Part shown: one piece after another, positions 1 to 6,453 of the stretch
How positions within the stretch are numbered: the stretch's first letter is position 1
How the letters are laid out: the number at the start of each line of letters is the position of its first letter
Origin: Chitinophaga pinensis
GTDB taxonomy: Bacteria; Bacteroidota; Bacteroidia; Bacteroidales; GCA-2748055
DNA: 51,565 bases
Assembly (NCBI GenBank): GCA_945863035.1
Contig: CAMAZH010000010.1
Location: forward strand, 1 to 51,565
Direction: 5' to 3'
Made by a program: the position numbers and the translations under genes
Notes under the pieces: generated by a model
Told to the model about the DNA's origin: nothing
The model's database searches: none
The model's input: the letters and a program-made list of their open reading frames with translations, nothing else

Positions 1-472
1 CCGAATCGAAAAGTAATTGTCCCCCGGGATTCAGAAAACTTTTAATGTGTTGCAGGAAATGTATCAGCCCGTCGACTGTTTGAACCAGTCCTATTCCATT
101 CATGAGCATAAGCACAGTATCGAATTTACCAGGTGCTTCGTCGAAGATATCAGCATTCAGAACCTTGTCAACTCCTCTGCTTCGCATAATTCGGCAAGCT
201 TCTCCTGAAAGTTCCAAAGCTGTAACATCGAAACCCCGCAGCTGTAACTCAAGGCTGTGAGAGCCGGCAGCAGCTCCTACATCAAGAATTGCCCCCCGCA
301 CCTGTTCAAGCGCTTCATGTTCAATATCCGGCATTTCCGACAAAACTCGGAAATAGTGGGAAACGGCCTGAGTATCGGGGTCAAAATCCGGACTGTGAAC
401 AATCAGGGTGGCTGCCTGATCGCCTGCAAAATAGGCACTAAGGGCGAGGCCCAGTACTTCGGAAGGATTCAT
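1..472 (-). CDS. Class I SAM-dependent methyltransferase, partial (C-terminus off the left edge)
   Basis: The minus strand is open from an ATG at 472 to the window edge (157 residues visible, no stop). An in-frame TAA at 491-493 rules out an earlier start. Visible are the glycine-rich SAM-binding motif I (ILDVGAAAGSHS, about residues 62-73), an acidic residue ending strand 2 (E87 in TALELS), a motif-II-like NADIFD, and a FDTVLMLMNGIG strand typical of small-molecule or protein methyltransferases. The substrate cannot be told. The first 35 bases overlap the 3' end of the recombinase-like gene upstream on the same strand, so the two may be co-transcribed or the overlap may reflect a past insertion or deletion. 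The family call is firm; the function is open. Confidence 0.8.
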   Translation of the reverse strand, partial: MNPSEVLGLALSAYFAGDQAATLIVHSPDFDPDTQAVSHYFRVLSEMPDIEHEALEQVRGAILDVGAAAGSHSLELQLRGFDVTALELSGEACRIMRSRGVDKVLNADIFDEAPGKFDTVLMLMNGIGLVQTVDGLIHFLQHIKSFLNPGGQLLFDS

Positions 473-1691
473 ATAATAAATTTGCTGTGGTTAATTGTTT
501 TTCTTCAGCCAGCAGTAAGGCTCCTGAAGCTGCCAATATCCTTGATTTTGGCGAATCCCCCTTTAAGTAAGTGCTGCTTTGAACACCCATCCGTACGGCA
601 TTTGCAAAAAAGGAATTAATGGCCGTTTGCGCGCTCATCAAGGAATGTAACGGAACGGGCGACAATCGACCCGGAACGTGTGGAGGGAGACGGTTCAAAT
701 CGGCTTTAGCTGCAGCGGATTTCAAGTGTTTATGAAATGTAATCAGTGAGACCGGAGGGAACAAAGAGTTACCGCGATAATACTTGCTTTGGTATTTCGC
801 GACAATCTCAAGGGCAAAACCATTCAACAGAACCCTGTCATTTTGTTTGTTGCCCGACTGTATGGAATTTTCGGCAAGGCTTCCCCTTGTCAACTTTCCT
901 ATCGATGCAAATCGAATGCCGGTAAAGGAGATAAAGCAGAAGATGTCGCGGCACCAGGCTTCTTTTTTGGTGAGCCCCTCTAATTCAAAAAAAGCAGCGA
1001 GTTCTTCCCATCTCAAATAAGTGTCTGTTTGGATTGAATTGCTTTTCGGGGGAGTAAAACGGATCAGTTGAAAGTCGCGATTAAAAACCAGTCCCGTTCG
1101 GAGACACCAGTTCATGAACCACTTCAGCAAATCAAGATTCTTTTTTATGCTAGTGTCTTTCAGTCCTTTCCCCCGGTAAAACAATACAAGTGCCTCCCCA
1201 AAAGAATTATTTACTGACCCTGGCAGAATTGTATGGTGTCGCGTCAGGGAAAACTCCTTAAGCTGGGAATAAAACGTCTTCATCTTTTTAAGGGTGGAGG
1301 GGCTCCACGAAATGGAATTCAACTCCATAAAGCGCAGAAGCAGATCAAAAAGCTGAGGTGTTTCGGATTTCACCATTATCTTAAGTTCTTGCTTAAGCAT
1401 GAAAGGGTCTGGGACAAATCCTCCAGCCATGATTTCCCGAAAACGCAGATCCACGCGCTGAGCAAGCAAAACGAGATAGGTGTTGATTCCTTCGGAGGTT
1501 GAATATACCGACTTTACACGCTCCGTGGTTTTATCCCATTCCGTCTCCCTTACTTTTCTACCGGTATAGGTTTTTATGCGATGGGATGAATAGGAGACCG
1601 ACAAAATAAGCGGGCACTCACGGTTGACGGCGGCTTCTGTCTTTGCAATTCTGGACTCCAAATAAAAATGAATTTTTATCATATCACACAT
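438..1691 (-). CDS. Tyrosine recombinase/integrase-like protein, apparently lacking catalytic residues
   Basis: 417 residues, the normal length of Bacteroidota tyrosine integrases. The N-terminal arm-binding region (about 1-95), a SAM-like core-binding domain (about 110-215) and the start of a catalytic domain (about 225 on) can be followed. The first catalytic arginine is present (R260 in SFTGIR). Where box II (HxLR) is expected the protein reads HSLM (349-352), the GH motif reads GD (378-379), and no tyrosine lies about ten residues after it. If this alignment is right the protein cannot cut DNA. Start alternatives are M1 or M4, both in AT-rich DNA. It overlaps the methyltransferase start by 35 bases. 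It may be a decayed integrase or a DNA-binding derivative. Confidence 0.65.
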   Translation of the reverse strand: MCDMIKIHFYLESRIAKTEAAVNRECPLILSVSYSSHRIKTYTGRKVRETEWDKTTERVKSVYSTSEGINTYLVLLAQRVDLRFREIMAGGFVPDPFMLKQELKIMVKSETPQLFDLLLRFMELNSISWSPSTLKKMKTFYSQLKEFSLTRHHTILPGSVNNSFGEALVLFYRGKGLKDTSIKKNLDLLKWFMNWCLRTGLVFNRDFQLIRFTPPKSNSIQTDTYLRWEELAAFFELEGLTKKEAWCRDIFCFISFTGIRFASIGKLTRGSLAENSIQSGNKQNDRVLLNGFALEIVAKYQSKYYRGNSLFPPVSLITFHKHLKSAAAKADLNRLPPHVPGRLSPVPLHSLMSAQTAINSFFANAVRMGVQSSTYLKGDSPKSRILAASGALLLAEEKQLTTANLLYESFRSTGPRP

Positions 1692-2118
1692 TAATCACAC
1701 AATATTATGAATTATATTTTATTTATTCAATTGTTTTATAGTTTTTTATATATACTTACATAATATTTTTTACTCTACTATATTTTTATCAATTCGAAAT
1801 ATGATTTTGTAAGAACTTAATAAAATATCGTAAGTTTCCCTATGTTCAATCTATTCCAAAAATATAATTCATTATCTTGATCTATTGTTGTCCGGTAAAA
1901 AACAATAATGATGAACAGATTGCCTTCGGTGAGCTCGTTCACTAGCGTACTCGGTTCTTCACTTCGTTTCGTTCAGAATGACAGTCAATTATGTGTCATG
2001 GAACAGACTGTCATTCCGAGCAAAGCGAGGAATCTTAGATCATAGGAAAACGGTTTGACATGCTCATTTTGGCAGCAAACTTCTACCTTTACATTTTATC
2101 TGCAAACAAAAGCCTACG
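1692..2118. other. AT-rich intergenic region with inverted repeats
   Basis: This 427-base gap between the recombinase-like gene and mnmD has no credible reading frame. The first 180 bases are extremely AT-rich. A hairpin with arms TATTGTT (1883-1889) and AACAATA (1901-1907) encloses a TCCGGTAAAA loop. A REP-like inverted repeat follows at 1955-2035 (listed separately). The last 60 bases carry a possible weak promoter for mnmD: TTGACA at 2055-2060 and TACCTTTA at 2084-2091, with a spacer longer than usual. Confidence 0.6.
1955..2035. repeat. REP-like imperfect inverted repeat
   Basis: Left arm 1955-1985 (ends CAGAATGACAGT) and right arm 2007-2035 (starts ACTGTCATTCCGAGC) are imperfect reverse complements around a loop of about 20 bases. 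The pattern CTGTCATTCCGAGC...GCGAGGAATCT is, from general experience, a dispersed intergenic repeat in many Bacteroidota genomes. Only one copy is seen in this window. It could form a long RNA hairpin or be a non-autonomous mobile element. Confidence 0.65.
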
Positions 2119-2772
2119 ATGCAAATTGAACTTGTAACTACCCGCGACGGATCGCACAGTCTTTACCGCCCCGACCTCGATGAACAATATCATTCTGCCT
2201 TCGGGGCCATTCAGGAATCCATGCATGTCTTTATCAAATGCGGATATGATGCTATCCCTACGAAAAAGCTTCAGGTTTTTGAAGTGGGATTTGGAACCGG
2301 CTTAAATGCATTGCTAAGCTTTTTAAAGGCAATGGAGGAGCAGAAAGAAGTGAAATACTTCAGTATTGAAAAATACCCGCTTTCGCCCGAGCTTACAAAC
2401 CAACTAAATTACCCCTCGATCCTGGAACCCGGATCATCAGCAATTTTCGAGAACATTCACCAATCGGCGTGGGATGTGGATATTCCTATTGGTCAATTTG
2501 TTTTGCACAAAATCCACGGAGACATTCTTACCTCCCAAATACCCTCGGGAAACGACCTTGTTTACTTTGATGCTTTCTCCCCTGATAAGGACCCTCTTTT
2601 ATGGTCGGAAGAAATATTCAGAAAAATCTACGATTCCATGAATGCCGGAGGCGTTTTCGTGACCTATTCGGCAAAGGGCGAAGTAAGAAGAAGATTGATC
2701 TCATGTGGCTTCCGTGTTGAAAAGCTGACCGGCCCCCCTGGAAAAATCCATATCTTGAGGGCAATAAAATAA
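2119..2772 (+). CDS. mnmD: tRNA 5-methylaminomethyl-2-thiouridine methyltransferase MnmD
   Basis: MnmD makes the last methylation of mnm5s2U at wobble position 34 of tRNAs for Lys, Glu and Gln, using SAM. The 217 residues match the MTase half of MnmC, without the FAD oxidase half, the usual arrangement in Bacteroidota. Seen are TTRDGSHSLY near the N-terminus, YHSAFGAIQES (about 24-34), the SAM motif EVGFGTGLNALL (about 56-67), the family's VYFDAFSPDKDP...LW block (about 152-168), and a C-terminal TYSAKGEVRRRL followed by a GPPGK loop. The ATG at 2119 gives the expected N-terminus. It stands alone, after the repeat region and about 75 bases before the FKBP gene. Confidence 0.93.
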   Translation: MQIELVTTRDGSHSLYRPDLDEQYHSAFGAIQESMHVFIKCGYDAIPTKKLQVFEVGFGTGLNALLSFLKAMEEQKEVKYFSIEKYPLSPELTNQLNYPSILEPGSSAIFENIHQSAWDVDIPIGQFVLHKIHGDILTSQIPSGNDLVYFDAFSPDKDPLLWSEEIFRKIYDSMNAGGVFVTYSAKGEVRRRLISCGFRVEKLTGPPGKIHILRAIK

Positions 2773-2807
2773 TTCTGATTTCTTATGTCTGATTTAAGAT
2801 TATTCTA

Positions 2808-2815
2808 TAACTTCG
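2808..2815 (+). promoter_or_regulatory. Possible -7 element for the FKBP gene
   Basis: TAACTTCG differs by one base from the Bacteroidota -7 consensus TAnnTTTG and sits 31 bases before the start codon. A TCTG about 19 bases upstream could be a weak -33. Confidence 0.3.
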
Positions 2816-2846
2816 CACCCATTCAATTATAAACGTAAATAAACTC

Positions 2847-3599
2847 ATGAAAAATCAAAAATTAATAGCCATTGTAGTCGGAATTGTAGTTTTGATTGGT
2901 GGTTATCTTGCAGGAAGTTTTTTCCCAATGATGGAAACCTTCAAAATCGGAAGTTCGGCCAAATTGAAAACCGAGCTTGATTCCTTTGCTTATGCTTATG
3001 GTATTTATACCGGGGGAGGTACTCTTTCGAGCCTAAGTCAGATTCTGGTAGATGAGGAATTCCCGAAAGATGGTTTTGTAAAAGGTGTTAAGGACGGCCT
3101 TTATGAAAACAATGACGTTATGGATCCTATGTTAGCTCAGGGATTTCTTCAGGGATTTGCCATGAAGCAACAGGAGAAAATGATGGCACAGTCGAATGTG
3201 AAAGCGCAATCGAATATTGAAGAAGGTGCACAATTCCTTGAAACCAATAAAGGTCGCGAAGGGGTTACCGAAACTGCATCCGGACTTCAGTATGAAGTAC
3301 TTGTTAAAGGAAATGGAAAATCACCCATTGCCACCGACAGTGTTACCGTTCATTACACAGGCACCCTTCTCGACGGTACTGTGTTCGACAGTTCGGTTGA
3401 ACGTGGAGAACCTGTTACTTTCAAACTCGACCAGGTAATACCAGGTTGGACCGAAGGTTTGCAACTGATGAAGGAAGGTGACAAATTCAAACTGTTTATC
3501 CCTTCAGACATTGCTTATGGACCAAGCGGATCGCGTTCTATTGAGCCTAACTCTACCTTGATCTTCGAAGTAGAATTACTTAAGGTAACGAAAAATTAA
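2847..3599 (+). CDS. FKBP-type peptidyl-prolyl cis-trans isomerase, envelope-anchored
   Basis: Folding helper that isomerises proline peptide bonds outside the cytoplasm. 250 residues: an uncleaved-looking hydrophobic anchor (about 5-25), an FKBP_N-type helical dimerisation segment (about 38-130, containing the SYAYG/DGLYENN pattern), and a complete FKBP_C domain (about 150-248) with VHYTGTLLDGTVFDSS, the VIPGWTEGL segment and the AYGP...IEPNSTLIFEVELL ending. Aromatic active-site residues (Y, F, W, Y) are in place. This is the Mip/FkpA architecture. The gene is monocistronic in appearance, with a strong terminator 40 bases downstream. Confidence 0.92.
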   Translation: MKNQKLIAIVVGIVVLIGGYLAGSFFPMMETFKIGSSAKLKTELDSFAYAYGIYTGGGTLSSLSQILVDEEFPKDGFVKGVKDGLYENNDVMDPMLAQGFLQGFAMKQQEKMMAQSNVKAQSNIEEGAQFLETNKGREGVTETASGLQYEVLVKGNGKSPIATDSVTVHYTGTLLDGTVFDSSVERGEPVTFKLDQVIPGWTEGLQLMKEGDKFKLFIPSDIAYGPSGSRSIEPNSTLIFEVELLKVTKN

Positions 3600-3641
3600 T
3601 TGGTTCATCTAACCGATATTTTACTACTTGTTACATTAATA

Positions 3642-3673
3642 GAAAAAGGTTAGAGCAATCTCTAACCTTTTTC
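3642..3673 (+). terminator. Rho-independent terminator after the FKBP gene
   Basis: Perfect 14-bp stem: arms 3642-3655 and 3660-3673 around a CAAT loop, with the 3' arm ending in a T-rich tract. It lies 43 bases after the FKBP stop and before the DUF3127 gene, so it separates the two units. Confidence 0.85.
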
Positions 3674-3715
3674 TTTCCAGGAAAACAGCATTTAATCACT
3701 TTTAAAAAATATCAA

Positions 3716-4123
3716 ATGAGCTTTGAAACAACAGGAAAACTTATCGCGGTATACCCGGTAACTGAAATAAGCGATAAATTCAAAAAAAGAGAATTCGTTA
3801 TTGAGCAGGCTGAAACAAAAAACGGCTTTGATTTCAAAGACTATGTTAAATTTCAGGTAACACAGGATAAATGCTCCCTCCCCGACCAGGTAAAAGTTGG
3901 CGACACGGTTAAAGTAAGTTTCAACCTTCGTGGCCGCAAGTGGGAAAAAGACGGTACTGTAAACTACTTTACCAACCTTGAGGCATGGAAACTGGAGAGC
4001 ACATCATCATCCAAACCAACCGTTTCAGACAATACTGGCTTTCCGGATGTGTCAACCGCACCCCTAACCGACAACAAAGAATTCTCGACCTCTGCCGAAG
4101 AACTTGACGACTTGCCTTTTTGA
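3716..4123 (+). CDS. DUF3127 family protein with an SSB-like acidic C-terminal tip
   Basis: 135 residues matching the DUF3127 family, common in Bacteroidota and of unproven function. An OB-like beta-rich core runs over residues 1-95: TGKLIAVYPV, KREFVIEQ, DYVKFQVTQDKC, VGDTVKVSFNLRGRKW, YFTNLEAWK. A low-complexity Ser/Thr/Pro linker follows (about 96-120), then the tail EELDDLPF. A flexible linker ending in acidic residues plus Pro-Phe is what single-stranded DNA-binding proteins use to recruit repair enzymes, so a nucleic-acid role is a reasonable inference. Next gene downstream is convergent. Confidence 0.85.
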   Translation: MSFETTGKLIAVYPVTEISDKFKKREFVIEQAETKNGFDFKDYVKFQVTQDKCSLPDQVKVGDTVKVSFNLRGRKWEKDGTVNYFTNLEAWKLESTSSSKPTVSDNTGFPDVSTAPLTDNKEFSTSAEELDDLPF

Positions 4124-4264
4124 TTCTAACCCCTTAAAATCAATCAGGCTTTCGTCGGTACTATTCGATAAAACCCTCACTCCTGCGATTTGACTTGCAT
4201 ATCGGATTTTCAATCCGTATGAAAACGACTCCCGCTGGCCCCCCAAAAAAATAAAGAACGAAAA

Positions 4265-5119
4265 CTATACAAGGATGGACCGGATAGATTGCTTATTCGG
4301 TTCAAGTTGTGTGTACTTTTCCAGATAATCAATTGTGAAATTGAATGTGGAACCTTTAAAAATATTCGATTCAATCCAAATATCCCCACCTAAAAGCTCG
4401 ATGATCCCTTTTGCAAGTGTTAAACCCAAACCTACACCACCTTCAGTGGTTCCGTAATCATCGTCCTGCTTTTCAAATTTATTGAATATTATCCCGGCTT
4501 TGTCTGCCGAAATACCCTTTCCGCTATCCTTTACAAAAAATTGAATTTTCTGGTCTTCTCTCAGAAAATAGCCAAATTCTATGATTCCCTTGTTGGTGAA
4601 TTTTAAAGCATTGCTCAACAGACTCGACAATACCTGCGTTAACCTGTATTTGTCGGTAGTAATTATAAAATCCTCTCTTCGGGTTCCCTTATTCAGCAAA
4701 ATTGCAAGGTGATCTTTGCCCAATTTGTGCTTGTCGATGTTGAAATAGTGATACACCTGCTGCATCAGCATGTTAAGGTTAACACGCTCCTTGTTCACCT
4801 TGAGTTCATTGACTTCAAGAAGTGATGCATCGATCATGGAATCAACGATGGTAAGCAGACTGTTCCCATTCTGGTTTATGTGCTCCATGTACTCTTCCTT
4901 CTTATCACTGGTGATATTTTTGTCGATCAGGAGGTTCGAGAATCCTAATATGGCATTCATTGGAGTGCGAAGTTCATGCGACACGCTTGAGAGGAACTTT
5001 GCTTTTATCCGTTCCGTTTTCAGCTTGTTTTCCTCAAGCTTCAATTCAAGGATTTGCACTTTGGATTCCAGTTCAGCTGCGTATCTCAATAACTCCTCGT
5101 ATGTGGGTTTTCCTGTCAT
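4265..5119 (-). CDS. Soluble histidine kinase without a sensor domain
   Basis: 284 residues. A short coiled coil (about 7-40) leads into a HisKA domain with the phospho-acceptor H48 in SVSHELRTP, then a HATPase_c domain (about 150-272) with an N box (SLLSNALKF), a G1 box (DSGKGIS), an F box (FNKFEKQ) and a G2 box (GGVGLGLTLAKGI). No membrane segment, PAS or receiver domain is present, so input must come through a partner. Start at 5119 lies 25 bases after the stop of the TPR membrane protein gene, so the two are probably one transcript. No response regulator is encoded in the window. Confidence 0.9.
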   Translation of the reverse strand: MTGKPTYEELLRYAAELESKVQILELKLEENKLKTERIKAKFLSSVSHELRTPMNAILGFSNLLIDKNITSDKKEEYMEHINQNGNSLLTIVDSMIDASLLEVNELKVNKERVNLNMLMQQVYHYFNIDKHKLGKDHLAILLNKGTRREDFIITTDKYRLTQVLSSLLSNALKFTNKGIIEFGYFLREDQKIQFFVKDSGKGISADKAGIIFNKFEKQDDDYGTTEGGVGLGLTLAKGIIELLGGDIWIESNIFKGSTFNFTIDYLEKYTQLEPNKQSIRSILV

Positions 5120-5144
5120 GATGGCGGATTTTTTAAAGTCGGGA

Positions 5145-5885
5145 TTACCGTAATTTCTTAATAACGGTTTTCGCCTTTTCGCGATAATAGCTGTCTGATT
5201 CAGCGATTTCAGTAAAATGCTTCAGGGCTTTGTCATATTCCTCAGTCTTAATGTAACAAAATCCCAAATACCATTTTGCCTGCTCAATGTAAAGATTGTT
5301 ATCGTGTTCAATAACTCTGGAAAAAGATTTCCCTGCCTTCTGATACTCAGCAATTTCGTAGTACGAAATACCTGAATACAGTTGGGTTGCCATCTGTCCC
5401 GGATCTTTTTCCAAAACCTTCTCGAAGAGAGTGACAGCTTCCCTGTATTCTTTATTATAATATTTTTCAAGGGCTATCCGAATGACTCGATCATTATCAC
5501 CTGTTTCAGAACGGGTTACCGATGTTAACTCGTAGGCCTGGTAGTACTTGTCAAAAACCTTCTGCTTGTTCGGACGCACAAGGTTAAACGCAGTAAACCC
5601 AAGTACAATAGCTATGGATGCTGCTAATGCAACGAGCGTAATACGCCTGACACGCGGCCTTTTGTTCATTTCCGTGGATGCTTCATTCATGAAATGTATA
5701 AACTTGAGCGATCTTCTCAATTCCATTACATCTGCATCTTGAAGTGCCTCATCGACATCCTTGTATAACTCCAGCTCCTGCTGCAGTATCGGATCGTTTT
5801 TAAGTTCCTGCTCAAACCTGGAAGCCGTGAGAGCATCCAACTCTCCACTCAGGTATTTCGAAATAAGGTGCCTGTTCTTATTCAT
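5145..5885 (-). CDS. Anti-sigma-like single-span membrane protein with periplasmic TPR repeats
   Basis: 246 residues. The N-terminal 75 residues (HLISKYLSGELDALTASRFE...) resemble the short helical zinc-free cytoplasmic part of Bacteroidota anti-sigma factors. A basic stretch (RPRVRR, 76-81) precedes one transmembrane helix (about 82-102), which predicts N-in, C-out topology. The periplasmic part carries about three TPR units (about 133-245, e.g. YYNKEYREAVTLFEKVLEKDP). It is read toward the histidine kinase gene 25 bases on, and lies downstream of the double-glycine peptide gene. An ECF sigma gene and a TPR-CHAT peptidase gene are close by. The anti-sigma role is inferred from architecture and context; no sequence motif proves it. 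Confidence 0.6.
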   Translation of the reverse strand: MNKNRHLISKYLSGELDALTASRFEQELKNDPILQQELELYKDVDEALQDADVMELRRSLKFIHFMNEASTEMNKRPRVRRITLVALAASIAIVLGFTAFNLVRPNKQKVFDKYYQAYELTSVTRSETGDNDRVIRIALEKYYNKEYREAVTLFEKVLEKDPGQMATQLYSGISYYEIAEYQKAGKSFSRVIEHDNNLYIEQAKWYLGFCYIKTEEYDKALKHFTEIAESDSYYREKAKTVIKKLR

Positions 5886-5925
5886 AACTTTATTTATTTA
5901 TATATCATGTAATCAATTCCTTACA

Positions 5926-5943
5926 CGACCAACATATTGGTCG
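5926..5943. promoter_or_regulatory. Palindrome upstream of the anti-sigma-like gene
   Basis: CGACCAA-CATA-TTGGTCG, a perfect 7-bp inverted repeat about 40 bases before the start codon at 5885. It could be an operator or an mRNA leader hairpin. Confidence 0.4.
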
Positions 5944-5971
5944 GAGAGAATTATAAGAGTGTGAAACTTTA

Positions 5972-5990
5972 CTTACAGAATAACTGTAAG
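5972..5990. promoter_or_regulatory. Second palindrome in the same leader
   Basis: CTTACAG-AATAA-CTGTAAG, a perfect 7-bp inverted repeat 29 bases from the previous one. Function unknown. Confidence 0.4.
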
Positions 5991-6012
5991 AAATACTTTC
6001 TTTATCAACCTG

Positions 6013-6031
6013 CTGATGCTTTAGGCATCAG
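6013..6031. promoter_or_regulatory. Third palindrome, between peptide gene and anti-sigma-like gene
   Basis: CTGATGC-TTTAG-GCATCAG, a perfect 7-bp stem. It lies 47 bases beyond the stop codon of the double-glycine peptide gene on the minus strand and could attenuate read-through, but no T-run follows it. Confidence 0.4.
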
Positions 6032-6077
6032 GTATTCAATATTCAGGATCATACTTTTATACAAAAAAGGTATGAAA

Positions 6078-6251
6078 TTAGACATCATCGGTCGGTTGAT
6101 ATTCTTGTCCTGGTGTAAGCCCACCAGGTAAAACCGGAGAAACGCCTCCTTTAATTGCACTCATCTGAACTTTGTTTAGCGAATAATGATTAAAATCAGC
6201 AATGTTTTTTACACTTGAAGAGTTTCCGAACAGATTGGTTAAGGTTTTCAT
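6078..6251 (-). CDS. Small double-glycine leader peptide (bacteriocin/RiPP-like precursor)
   Basis: A 57-residue frame from an ATG at 6251 to a TAA at 6078-6080. The N-terminal 36 residues look like a Bacteroidota GG-type leader: MKTLTNLFG..., a helix-forming middle, then SLNKVQMSAIKGG. After the GG pair (35-36) comes a 21-residue core rich in Pro, Gly and acidic residues (VSPVLPGG...QPTDDV), with no cysteine. The start codon follows a C5A8 tract, an A-rich leader usual for this phylum. No C39 peptidase/ABC exporter or radical-SAM enzyme is present in the window. The gene sits between the TPR-CHAT gene (divergent) and the anti-sigma-like gene (same strand). It may be a secreted signal or a substrate for the local system; both are inferences. 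Confidence 0.7.
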   Translation of the reverse strand: MKTLTNLFGNSSSVKNIADFNHYSLNKVQMSAIKGGVSPVLPGGLTPGQEYQPTDDV

Positions 6252-6271
6252 AATTGTTTTTTTTGGGGGTT

Positions 6272-6289
6272 ATAGGAATGGGTTCCTAT
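6272..6289. promoter_or_regulatory. Palindrome in the divergent region between peptide and CHAT genes
   Basis: ATAGGAA-TGGG-TTCCTAT, a perfect 7-bp inverted repeat 21 bases upstream of the peptide start and about 165 bases upstream of the CHAT start. Candidate operator serving one or both directions. Confidence 0.4.
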
Positions 6290-6453
6290 CTCTTAATACC
6301 CGAAAAGGCATATTTATTACCCAAAAAAATCAATTATTTTTCAACTTTCTTGAAAATAATTTTTATACGCCTGCTAATCAATGTGTTAAAAATTTAAAAA
6401 AACAGCGGATTTCCCTCTAAAACTTGTCTTTTTTTTCGATTTTTGATACTTCT

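Noticed and set aside
257-619. 120-codon open frame on the plus strand at the left edge
   Set aside because: It is antisense to the methyltransferase and recombinase-like genes, which have recognisable motifs.
1883-1907. Insertion-sequence end suggested by the TCCGGTAAAA loop hairpin
   Set aside because: No transposase remnant, no matching second end and no target duplication could be seen.
4203-4217. Hairpin CGGATT/AATCCG between convergent genes as a terminator
   Set aside because: Stem of only 6 bp, no T-run on either side; not enough to call.
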